Shown here one piece after another: positions 1-6,877 of a stretch of DNA of 33,999 nt. The position numbers and the translations under genes were made by a program. The stretch comes from Arthrobacter sp. Its GTDB lineage: Bacteria; Actinomycetota; Actinomycetes; Actinomycetales; Micrococcaceae. The notes below the pieces were generated by a model that was not told the DNA's origin, did no database searches, and saw nothing but the letters and a program-made list of their open reading frames with translations. The stretch is from positions 1-33,999 of the forward strand of contig JASLAA010000008.1 in assembly GCA_030147325.1 (NCBI GenBank). The letters are read 5' to 3'. Within the stretch, counting starts at the first letter, position 1, and every line of letters starts with the position of its first letter.

Positions 1-1556
1 AGCTCGTGCTGGATCTGGTAGGCACCGATGTGCTGGGTGATCCCGCCGTGCTCGCCTTCAACAACCTTGGTGTTGCGGATGGCATCAAGGAGGCGCGTCT
101 TACCGTGGTCGACGTGGCCCATGACGGTGACAACAGGAGGACGGGCCTCAAGCTGCTCGTCGCCCTCGGCCTCGAGCTCGGCATCGAAGTCGATGTCGAA
201 GCTGCTGAGCAGCTCACGCTCTTCGTCTTCGGGGGAAACGACCTGGATCATGTAGCCCAGTTCGGTGCCCAGCACCTGGAAGGTGTCTTCGTCGAGGGAC
301 TGCGTCGCCGTTGCCATCTCACCGAGGTGGAACAGCACGGTGACCAGCGCTGCGGGGTTCGCCTCGATCTTGTCGGCGAAGTCGGTGATCGACGAACCGC
401 GGCGGAGACGGACGATGGTGCTTCCGTCACCGCGGGGGACGCTGACGCCGCCCAGCGACGGAGCCGACATCTGCTCGAGTTCCTGCCGCTTCGCACGCTT
501 CGACTTGCGCTGCTTGCCGCGGCCGGCTCCACCCTTGCCGAAGGCTCCAGCAGTGCCGCCGCGTCCGCGGCCGCCCTTGCCGAAGCCGCCGCCTGCGGGA
601 GCTCCACTGGGGCTGTTGGGTGCACCGCCGGGCCCGCGGCGGGGACCGGCACCTGCTCCTGCTGCGCCGGGGGCTCCGCGGCCTGGGGCAGCGGGACGCT
701 CGGTGCGGTTGGGCATCATGCCGGGGCTCGGGCGTGAGCCCGGGGCTCCACCCGGACGCGGAGCGCCGGGACGGGGAGCACCCGGACGGGGTCCGCCGGC
801 GCCGGCAGCGGGACGGGGTCCACCTGCACCGGCAGCGGGACGGGGTCCACCTGCACCGGCAGCGGGACGCTGCTGTGCATCGTCACGACGGCCGGGTCGC
901 GGCATCCCCTGGGAGGGAGCGAACGGATTGTTCCCCGGACGCGGCGGGCGGTCCGACGTGCGGTCGGCACCTCGGTCCGAGTCGCCTCGCCGCGAACCCA
1001 TGCCCTGCGACGGCGCGAAGGGGTTGTTGCCGGGACGGGGGGCGCCACCGGGGCGTGCCCCGGTGGGACGGGTCGTTCCCGCGGACGGAGCGGCTGGAGG
1101 AGTCGCCGGACGGGGAGCAGGTCGCGTCGCCGAATCGCCCTGGTCGCCCTGCTGGGCAGGAGCCGGGGTGTCCGACGCAGCGGCCGGAGCCTCGGCGGAA
1201 CCGTTCGAGAACGGCGATGCCTGTGCCGGAGCGGCTGCAGCGGGAGCCGCAGGAGCGGGCGCAGCGGGAGCGGCAGGAGCCGCAGGTGCGGCCGGAGCAG
1301 GCGCTTCAGGGGCGGCCTGGGCCGCACCTGGCTTCGGGCCCGACGGCGCTGGGGCCGCTGGGCGTGCTGGTGGGGCTGCGGCGGCCTTGGGGCCGGCAGC
1401 ATCGGGGAATGCGCCGCGAAGTTTCTTCACGACGGGGGCCTCGATGGTGGATGAGGCTGAACGGACGAATTCGCCCAGTTCCTGCAGTTTCGCAACTGCG
1501 TCTTTCGAGGTTATACCGAGCTCTTTCGCGAGCTCGTGTACGCGGACCTTGGCCAC
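1..1556 (-). CDS. infB: Translation initiation factor IF-2 (partial, N-terminal ~518 residues)
   Basis: GTPase that delivers initiator fMet-tRNA to the 30S subunit and promotes subunit joining. The gene runs off the left edge, so only the N-terminal half is visible. An IF2_N domain opens the protein (MAKVRVHELAKELGIT). A very long Ala/Pro/Gly/Arg-rich linker follows (about residues 55-390), then a second IF2_N-like segment (RRGSSITDFADKIEANP) and the start of the G domain with the P-loop GHVDHGKT at about residue 480. The start is GTG at 1556, preceded by an AGGAGA ribosome site. The gene is the last visible member of rimP-nusA-ylxR-infB. The long low-complexity linker is common in actinobacterial IF2. 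Its 27-base tandem repeat is listed separately. Confidence 0.97.
   Translation of the reverse strand, partial: MAKVRVHELAKELGITSKDAVAKLQELGEFVRSASSTIEAPVVKKLRGAFPDAAGPKAAAAPPARPAAPAPSGPKPGAAQAAPEAPAPAAPAAPAAPAAPAPAAPAAAAPAQASPFSNGSAEAPAAASDTPAPAQQGDQGDSATRPAPRPATPPAAPSAGTTRPTGARPGGAPRPGNNPFAPSQGMGSRRGDSDRGADRTSDRPPRPGNNPFAPSQGMPRPGRRDDAQQRPAAGAGGPRPAAGAGGPRPAAGAGGPRPGAPRPGAPRPGGAPGSRPSPGMMPNRTERPAAPGRGAPGAAGAGAGPRRGPGGAPNSPSGAPAGGGFGKGGRGRGGTAGAFGKGGAGRGKQRKSKRAKRQELEQMSAPSLGGVSVPRGDGSTIVRLRRGSSITDFADKIEANPAALVTVLFHLGEMATATQSLDEDTFQVLGTELGYMIQVVSPEDEERELLSSFDIDFDAELEAEGDEQLEARPPVVTVMGHVDHGKTRLLDAIRNTKVVEGEHGGITQHIGAYQIQHE
784..864. repeat. 27-bp tandem repeat (3 copies) inside infB
   Basis: Three adjacent 27-base units start at 784, 811 and 838. 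The second and third are identical; the first differs at a few positions. On the minus strand they encode the 9-residue unit RPAAGAGGP three times in the IF2 linker. The length is a multiple of three, so copy-number change would keep the frame. Confidence 0.9.
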
Positions 1557-1567
1557 ATTTCTCCTGT

Positions 1568-1583
1568 CTCGGTCCGCACCGAG
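1568..1583 (-). promoter_or_regulatory. Small hairpin in the infB leader
   Basis: The arms ctcggt (1568-1573) and accgag (1578-1583) are a perfect 6-bp inverted repeat with a 4-base loop, 12 bases upstream of the infB GTG and just before its ribosome site. No T-run follows, so a terminator is unlikely. It may tune infB translation or mRNA stability; this is inference. Confidence 0.4.
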
Positions 1584-1652
1584 TCAGGCACGAACCGTCT
1601 ATTTCCTACTGCTGATCCCAGTCGCTAGGGCGTCCGGTAGATCGAGTGCAGA

Positions 1653-1678
1653 GCGCAACTGATTGATCATCGTTGCGC
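1653..1678 (-). repeat. Inverted repeat just after the ylxR stop
   Basis: The arms gcgcaac (1653-1659) and gttgcgc (1672-1678) are a perfect 7-bp inverted repeat around a 12-base AT-richer loop, starting two bases after the ylxR stop. There is no T-run on the infB-proximal side. It is more likely an mRNA processing or attenuation hairpin than a full terminator. No clear promoter is visible in the 124-base ylxR-infB gap. Confidence 0.4.
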
Positions 1679-1680
1679 AC

Positions 1681-2082
1681 TCATCGCTGGGTGCTCATCG
1701 GGTTTCCATGAGGGTACTGACCCGCTTTCAGGGAGGACGGTGGTGAATCGGAGCGTCCGTCTCGACGCTCCAGGTACGCCTGGAAGTCCGCCGCGAACCG
1801 TGCGGCGTCCACCGGCCTGCGGAACGCCCTGTTGAAGGCTCTCCGCTTGACGGCAGTTTCCACGCATGCCGGGTCGGGGTGCACCCAAGCACCCCGTCCG
1901 GACAGCCGGCGCCGCTCATCGATGACGGCGACATCCTGTCCGTCGATCGTTCGCGCAACAACCCGCATCACGTGTGACTGGCAGTCCCGCCGGCGGCATC
2001 CGACGCAGGTGCGTACTGGATGGTTGCCCTGCGGATGATCCCCGGAAGCATCCGGGCACGACTCGACAGCAGTCCCTTTCAT
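1681..2082 (-). CDS. ylxR: YlxR/DUF448 family RNA-binding protein
   Basis: Small basic protein of 133 residues with the YlxR signature RTCVGCRRR near residue 24 and the conserved GRGAWVHPDPACVETAVKRRAFNRAFRR block. The family is found between nusA and infB in most Gram-positive bacteria, exactly as here. Its structure suggests RNA binding; a nucleoid or RNase P-related role has been proposed in some species, so its role here is not settled. The start is ATG at 2082 with a GGAAGGGG ribosome site. The tail after about residue 112 is poorly conserved. It is co-transcribed with nusA, whose stop lies 32 bases upstream. Confidence 0.93.
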   Translation of the reverse strand: MKGTAVESCPDASGDHPQGNHPVRTCVGCRRRDCQSHVMRVVARTIDGQDVAVIDERRRLSGRGAWVHPDPACVETAVKRRAFNRAFRRPVDAARFAADFQAYLERRDGRSDSPPSSLKAGQYPHGNPMSTQR

Positions 2083-2114
2083 TCTACCCCTTCCGGCCCG
2101 TCCGGCCGACCGGC

Positions 2115-3104
2115 CTAGGCCTTTGCGACCTGGGTCGGCTGAGCGGCGTCGGACACGATGTCGATCCGCCAGCCGGTGAGCTTGGCGGCGAGGCGGGCGT
2201 TCTGCCCCTCCTTGCCGATCGCGAGCGACAGCTGGTAGTCGGGGACGACGACACGCGCCGAGCGTGTGGCCTCGTCGGTGATGGTCACGGATGTCACGCG
2301 CGACGGCGAGAGGGAGCTGGCGATGAACGCAGCGGCGTCGTCGTTGTAGTCGACGATGTCGATCTTCTCGTCGTTCAGTTCCGTCATGACAGCCCTGACC
2401 CGGGAGCCCATCTCGCCGATGCAGGCACCCTTGGCGTTGACGCCGGGGACGTTGGCCTTCACGGCGATCTTGGTCCTGTGCCCGGCCTCGCGGGCGAGGG
2501 CCACGATCTCCACCGTCCGGTCGGCGATCTCCGGCACCTCCAGCTCGAACAGTTTCCGCACGAGTCCGGGGTGGGACCGCGAGAGCGTGATCGAGGGCCC
2601 CTTCATCCCGCGGTGCACGTCGACGACGAAGGCGCGCAGCCGCGTACCGTGCAGGTACTTCTCACCCGGGACCTGCTCGGGTGGAGGCAGGACGGCTTCG
2701 ACCGAGCCGAGGTTGACCTGGATCATGTGCGGGTTGTTGCCCTGCTGGATCATGCCCGCGACGAGTTCGCCCTCCTTGCCGCGGAACTCCCCGAGGATGT
2801 TCTCGTCCTCCGCATCACGCAGGCGCTGCAGGATGACCTGGCGTGCCGTGCTCGCGGCGATCCGGCCGAACCCGCCCGGGGTGTCGTCGAACTCGCCGAC
2901 GGGCTGTCCGTCCTCGTCCTTCTCGGTGGCCCAGATCGTGACGTGGCCGTTGCGTCGGTCGAGCTCTGCCCGTGCCGTGTCATGAGCGCCGGGCGTGCGG
3001 TGGTAGGCGATGAGCAGTGCCTGCTCGATCGTCGGGACGAGCTTGTCCAGCGGGATTTCGCGTTCGCGCTCGAGGAGCCTCAACGCGCTCATATCAATGT
3101 CCAT
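2115..3104 (-). CDS. nusA: Transcription termination/antitermination factor NusA
   Basis: RNA polymerase-associated factor that modulates pausing, termination and rRNA antitermination. The 329-residue protein has the N-terminal RNAP-binding domain (MDIDMSALRLLEREREIPLDKLV), an S1 domain (about 130-200) and two KH domains with KGACIGEMGSRVRAV and LAIGKEGQNARLAAKL. It ends soon after KH2 and lacks the acidic C-terminal repeats of E. coli NusA, as is usual in Actinobacteria. I chose ATG at 3104 because TAAGGAAA, which includes the rimP stop, is a well-spaced ribosome site. An upstream in-frame start would overlap rimP. The gap to rimP is 10 bases, so the two are translationally linked. Confidence 0.97.
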   Translation of the reverse strand: MDIDMSALRLLEREREIPLDKLVPTIEQALLIAYHRTPGAHDTARAELDRRNGHVTIWATEKDEDGQPVGEFDDTPGGFGRIAASTARQVILQRLRDAEDENILGEFRGKEGELVAGMIQQGNNPHMIQVNLGSVEAVLPPPEQVPGEKYLHGTRLRAFVVDVHRGMKGPSITLSRSHPGLVRKLFELEVPEIADRTVEIVALAREAGHRTKIAVKANVPGVNAKGACIGEMGSRVRAVMTELNDEKIDIVDYNDDAAAFIASSLSPSRVTSVTITDEATRSARVVVPDYQLSLAIGKEGQNARLAAKLTGWRIDIVSDAAQPTQVAKA

Positions 3105-3114
3105 GTGGGTTTCC

Positions 3115-3744
3115 TTATGCGTGGTGCTCGGCGCCGGAGGTGTCCGGCTCGGCCCCATCGATGTCGTCGTGGTGTTCATCCTCAAGATGCGCGAATTCGA
3201 CCTGGACGGTCCCCTTACGGATCTTGGAAAACTCGAGGGCGAGCGGATCGCCCTGCTTGGGCTTCATGCCCTTCTTCACCGTCAGGTGCGGTACGAGCCG
3301 GATGCCCGTGGCCGTGACGTCCTGCAGGCGGCCGAGCACGACGTCGCCGGTGACGGGCTTGACCTCGACCAGGCGTCCCACGTTGCGGCGCCAGTGCCGC
3401 GGTTCCGTGAGGGGACGGGACACCCCGGGCGAGGAGATCTCGAGGTTGTAGGGGCGATCGTCGTCGTCGGGGTCGTTGTCCATCGCGGCCGAGAGATCCG
3501 TCGAGATGGCGGAGATCACGTCGAGCCCGACGCTCCCCGTCGCGTCCTCGGGCAGGTCGACGATCACGGAGATGGTGCGGTGCGACCCGGCGATCTTGAT
3601 GTCCACGTCTTCGAGGTACAGGTTGTGCTGCTCGACGACGGGCTGCAGCCTGGTCCGCAGGCGCTGCGCTTCCGCCAGCAGCTCGGCCTCGAGGCCCGAT
3701 CTGCGGGGCGCGGCATGATTTTCGTTCCCGGACCGGACCGCCAT
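3115..3744 (-). CDS. rimP: Ribosome maturation factor RimP
   Basis: Needed for 30S subunit maturation. The 209-residue protein has the RimP N-terminal alpha/beta domain (LRTRLQPVVEQHNLYLEDVDIKIAG) and the conserved YNLEISSPGVSRPLTEPRHWRRNVGR segment, followed by the SH3-like C-terminal domain. Its tail is acidic and histidine-rich. The start is ATG at 3744 with GGGAGG six bases upstream; earlier in-frame starts lack such a site. It is the first gene of rimP-nusA-ylxR-infB and is divergent from the DUF4439 gene. The 87-base gap must hold both promoters. A TANNNT element (TACTCT, minus strand, about 3780) is the only -10-like match I see for rimP, and it has no convincing -35. Confidence 0.95.
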   Translation of the reverse strand: MAVRSGNENHAAPRRSGLEAELLAEAQRLRTRLQPVVEQHNLYLEDVDIKIAGSHRTISVIVDLPEDATGSVGLDVISAISTDLSAAMDNDPDDDDRPYNLEISSPGVSRPLTEPRHWRRNVGRLVEVKPVTGDVVLGRLQDVTATGIRLVPHLTVKKGMKPKQGDPLALEFSKIRKGTVQVEFAHLEDEHHDDIDGAEPDTSGAEHHA

Positions 3745-3831
3745 GGCTGCCTCCCACTCGATGATGTTGTCCTTCAAGAGTACCGACATTCCCAGGCACC
3801 GGGTGTATCGCCGGGCGAAAGGAGGACCGCC

Positions 3832-5004
3832 GTGGGATCATCGGGAACTGTGACGACGAGGGTGCAGGGAGATGGGCGGCAGGCGCCGCCGAGCCGTACC
3901 GCGTCCACCGCACGCCGGGTCGTCCGCTGGTTCGCGCGGCTCATCGGACTCGTGATCGTCGTCGTCCTCGTGGTGGGCATCGGCCTGGATGTCCGGACCC
4001 CGGAACCCGAAGGGGCCTCCTACTCCGCCTCCGAACAGGCCCAGCTCGACGCCGAGGAACGCTTCCGCAGCCTGTCCACCGACGCACGGACGCTCGCTGC
4101 GTCCCGCCCCGACGCCGCGGAGCAACTGACCGGCCTCGCCGCAGACCTGGAGGCGCAGGCCGCGGCCGTGGCCCTGCCCCGCTCCCCCGCCTCCGCAGCT
4201 GCCGGGGCGCAGGAGGACGGGTCGACACCGGAGCCCGACAGCGCGGCGGACACGGTGGCTCCCGACCCCACGGCTACCGGCGCGCCGCCCCTCGACGACG
4301 CGCGGCTGGTGTCCCTGCTGCGCGAGAGCGCCCTCCGGAGCCTCCGGAGCGCCGTGGACGCCGAGCCCGGACCGGCCCGCGTCCTGGCATCGGCCGGCAC
4401 GAACCAGTGGCGGCACGCCGTACTGCTCGGTGTGGCGCTCGACGCCGACCCCGGTCTTCCGCCACCGGCGTCGCTCCCCCTGATCGAGGACGCCGGTGAC
4501 CAGGGGCAGCACGAGGAATGCGCAGGCACGCCCCTCGGCTCCGCTGCCGACCGGCGGTCGCTGCTGACCGCGAAGCAGGCCGAGGACCGTGCACGCTACG
4601 GCTACGAGGTCGCAGCCGCGCTCGTCGAGGACCGAGCAGGGACCCTCGACCGCGCAGCTCAGCACCGTGCAGCTGCCGAATCCGCGGCACGACATCTCAC
4701 GGTGCTGTGCGAACCGGCTCCACCCGCTCCTGCCGGTTTCCTGCTGGACGCCTCCTTCCGTGCCGACCCGTCGGAGGCGCTGCGCCGGCTCGAGGAGGAC
4801 CACGTGGAGCTGTACGCAGGCCTCGTGTCCACGGTCGGTCCGCAGTCCCGCGCCTGGGCCGTCGTCGCGCTCAACATCGCCGTCCAGCACAGCATGGACG
4901 CCGGCGCCCGGCTGACTCCCCTGCCGGGGCTCGGCGACGGTCCCGCAGCGGGATCGACCCCTGCCGCGACGCCGGGCGGCCCTGCAGTACCCGGGCGGTC
5001 CTGA
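3832..5004 (+). CDS. Membrane-anchored DUF4439 (ferritin-like) protein
   Basis: Protein of 390 residues, function unknown. A basic N-terminus is followed by one membrane segment (about residues 37-54, FARLIGLVIVVVLVVGIGL), an Ala/Pro/Asp-rich extracytoplasmic stretch, and a C-terminal helical region (about 245-385). In that region RARYGYEVAAALV, AAQHRAAAESAARHL and WAVVALNIAVQHSMDAGARL match the DUF4439 ferritin-like four-helix pattern. The start is GTG at 3832, with AAGGAGG seven bases upstream. DUF4439 genes often lie next to rimP in Actinobacteria. No metal-binding set is obvious by eye, so iron binding should not be assumed. Its stop overlaps the start of the following kinase by one base (TGATG), implying coupled translation. 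Confidence 0.85.
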   Translation: MGSSGTVTTRVQGDGRQAPPSRTASTARRVVRWFARLIGLVIVVVLVVGIGLDVRTPEPEGASYSASEQAQLDAEERFRSLSTDARTLAASRPDAAEQLTGLAADLEAQAAAVALPRSPASAAAGAQEDGSTPEPDSAADTVAPDPTATGAPPLDDARLVSLLRESALRSLRSAVDAEPGPARVLASAGTNQWRHAVLLGVALDADPGLPPPASLPLIEDAGDQGQHEECAGTPLGSAADRRSLLTAKQAEDRARYGYEVAAALVEDRAGTLDRAAQHRAAAESAARHLTVLCEPAPPAPAGFLLDASFRADPSEALRRLEEDHVELYAGLVSTVGPQSRAWAVVALNIAVQHSMDAGARLTPLPGLGDGPAAGSTPAATPGGPAVPGRS

Positions 5005-6053
5005 TGCCCAGGGATAGGACACCCGGGGACCACGACCGCACGAACGCGGCCCGGCACGCGGACCTTCCCGCCCTGCCGCCCCGGCTCGCACTCACCGCCC
5101 GGACCATCGACGGCGGCGCCCGGTGGATCCGTCGGTGGCAGGCCCTGCTGGTGGAGCGGCTCGAGGACTGGGACCTCGAGCTCGACCTGCAGCCGGGGCA
5201 GCCGGCCTGGGCCGGGCACTGCGCCGTCGTCGTGCCCGTCATCCGGAAGGTCGGCCGGGTCCGCGAGCAGGCCGCCCTCAAGCTGACCATCCCCCATGAC
5301 GAAGCCCTCCCCGAGCCCGATGCCCTCGACCTGTGGGACGGTGCCGGCGCGGTGCGCCTCCTGGCCGCGTCGCGACCGGACTACGCGCTGCTGCTCGAAC
5401 GGCTCGACGGGAACCGCTCCCTGAAGGACCTCCCGCTCGACGACAGTCCGCCCGTCTGGGGCGCCATCGTCCGGCAACTCTCCCTCCCCGCGGGGGACGG
5501 TGCCCGGTGGGCCGCTTTCCCGCACCTTGCAGCGGAGGCGGAACAGTGGACCGACTCGCTACCCGCCCGGTGGTCCGACCTCCGTGAGCCCTTCCCGCGC
5601 TGGCTCATGGAAGCGGCCCTGGAGGTCTGCCAGTCCCGCGGCATCGTCGGCCGACGCTCGGAACGCGACGTCCTTGTGCACTCGGACCTGCACTACGAGA
5701 ACATCCTGCCCGTCGGCCCCGGACACCTCGCCCCGTTCACCTCCATCGATCCGAAGCCGGTGCTCGGCGACGCCGAGTACGCCCTCGCCCCGATGCTGTG
5801 GAACCGGTTGCAGGACCTCGACACCGGCGACCCGGCCGGGCACCTGCGCGCGCACGCCGCCGCTCTCACGCGCGCCGCCGGGTTCGACCCGGAGGTGGCG
5901 ATCGGCTGGGCCGTGGTCCGGGAGGTCCGGAACGCACTCTTCTACCTGGAGCACGGACAGCCCGGCGAGGCGCACCGCTCGCTCTGGGTCGCGAGCTCCG
6001 TACTGTCCCGCACCCTCGACGGACTGCCGCGGGTGCGCGACCTACCGTCCTAG
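5004..6053 (+). CDS. Streptomycin 6-kinase/hydroxyurea phosphotransferase-like protein
   Basis: Aminoglycoside-phosphotransferase-fold kinase of 349 residues in the APH(6)/Hur group. The visible motifs are an ATP-binding lysine in AALKL (about K93), the Brenner motif HSDLHYEN (226-233, catalytic Asp 228) and the metal-binding Asp in IDPKPVLGD (about D249). Family members phosphorylate streptomycin or hydroxyurea, but most chromosomal actinobacterial homologs have no known substrate, so resistance is not implied. The ATG overlaps the upstream stop by one base. At the 3' end its TAG shares the palindrome CTAG with the TAG of the convergent permease gene. Confidence 0.88.
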   Translation: MPRDRTPGDHDRTNAARHADLPALPPRLALTARTIDGGARWIRRWQALLVERLEDWDLELDLQPGQPAWAGHCAVVVPVIRKVGRVREQAALKLTIPHDEALPEPDALDLWDGAGAVRLLAASRPDYALLLERLDGNRSLKDLPLDDSPPVWGAIVRQLSLPAGDGARWAAFPHLAAEAEQWTDSLPARWSDLREPFPRWLMEAALEVCQSRGIVGRRSERDVLVHSDLHYENILPVGPGHLAPFTSIDPKPVLGDAEYALAPMLWNRLQDLDTGDPAGHLRAHAAALTRAAGFDPEVAIGWAVVREVRNALFYLEHGQPGEAHRSLWVASSVLSRTLDGLPRVRDLPS

Positions 6054-6871
6054 CGGCCGGCCGGACCGGCGAGGAGCGGGCGGACGTTCTCCACCCACAC
6101 GTCGTAGCCCAGCTTGAGGATCAGTGCACCGACGACGACGAGGAAGACGATCCGGATGAACCTGCTGCCCTGGCTGATGGCCATCCGCGATCCGGTGTAG
6201 CCGCCGGCCATGTTCGCGACGCCGAGCAGGAGCCCGAGGCCCCAGAGGATCGACCCGTTGGGGAGGAAGAACATCAGCGCACCGAAGTTCGTCGCCATGT
6301 TCACGATCTTCGCCTTCGCGCTCGCGCCGAGGAAGTTGTATCCGAGCAGCGTGACCATCGCGATGATCAGGAAGGACCCCGTCCCGGGACCGATCAGTCC
6401 GTCGTAGAACCCGATGACGAGGCCGATCGCCCCTGCCGTCCCGTAGTGGCGCGCTCCCTGGTGACGCAGCTGTGTCAGGGTGCCGACCGACGGCTTCAGC
6501 GCGGTGAAGACCGCGACCGCGACCAGTGCCACCACGATGATCGGCTTGAACACCGACGACGGCAGCGACGCCGCGAGGATGGCACCGCCGAAACTGCCGG
6601 CGAGGGCGATGCCCGCCATCGGCAGCGCGGTCCGGAGGTCGGGGTGCGCACGCCGGTAATAGGTGACGGCGCTCGTCGTCGTGCCGAAGATGGATCCCAG
6701 CTTGTTCGTCGCCAGGGCCTCCACGGGGGTGATCCCCGGCACCAGGAGCAACGCGGGCAGCTGCAGCAGCCCGCCCCCGCCGACCACAGCGTCCACCCAA
6801 CCCGCGGCGAAGCCTGCGACGAGCACCAGCAGGATGGTTGCGAGGTGCAGTTCCTCGAGTCCCGAACCCAC
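6050..6871 (-). CDS. TSUP (TauE/SafE) family permease
   Basis: Integral membrane protein of 273 residues, probably 7-8 transmembrane helices. It has the TSUP repeat pattern: GFAAGWVDAVVGGGGLLQLPALLL near the N-terminus and its counterpart IGFYDGLIGPGTGSFLIIA in the second half. Family members move sulfite, sulfoacetate, sulfonates or other small organic acids; the substrate here cannot be read. The start is GTG at 6871, six bases after the proS stop, with a weak ribosome site, so translation probably depends on proS. The stop overlaps the convergent kinase gene by four bases, leaving no room for a terminator. Confidence 0.92.
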   Translation of the reverse strand: MGSGLEELHLATILLVLVAGFAAGWVDAVVGGGGLLQLPALLLVPGITPVEALATNKLGSIFGTTTSAVTYYRRAHPDLRTALPMAGIALAGSFGGAILAASLPSSVFKPIIVVALVAVAVFTALKPSVGTLTQLRHQGARHYGTAGAIGLVIGFYDGLIGPGTGSFLIIAMVTLLGYNFLGASAKAKIVNMATNFGALMFFLPNGSILWGLGLLLGVANMAGGYTGSRMAISQGSRFIRIVFLVVVGALILKLGYDVWVENVRPLLAGPAGR

Positions 6872-6877
6872 CTCGGG

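Noticed and set aside
784..864. Possible CRISPR-like repeat array
   Set aside because: The units are directly adjacent without spacers and encode a protein repeat in frame.
265..1662. Long plus-strand reading frame opposite infB
   Set aside because: It is the antisense of the GC-rich infB linker, has no ribosome site and shows no recognisable domain; the minus strand has clear IF2 domains.
5004..6053. Acquired streptomycin-resistance gene
   Set aside because: It has the kinase motifs, but it sits in a chromosomal pair without mobile elements, and homologs of this kind usually have no known resistance function.
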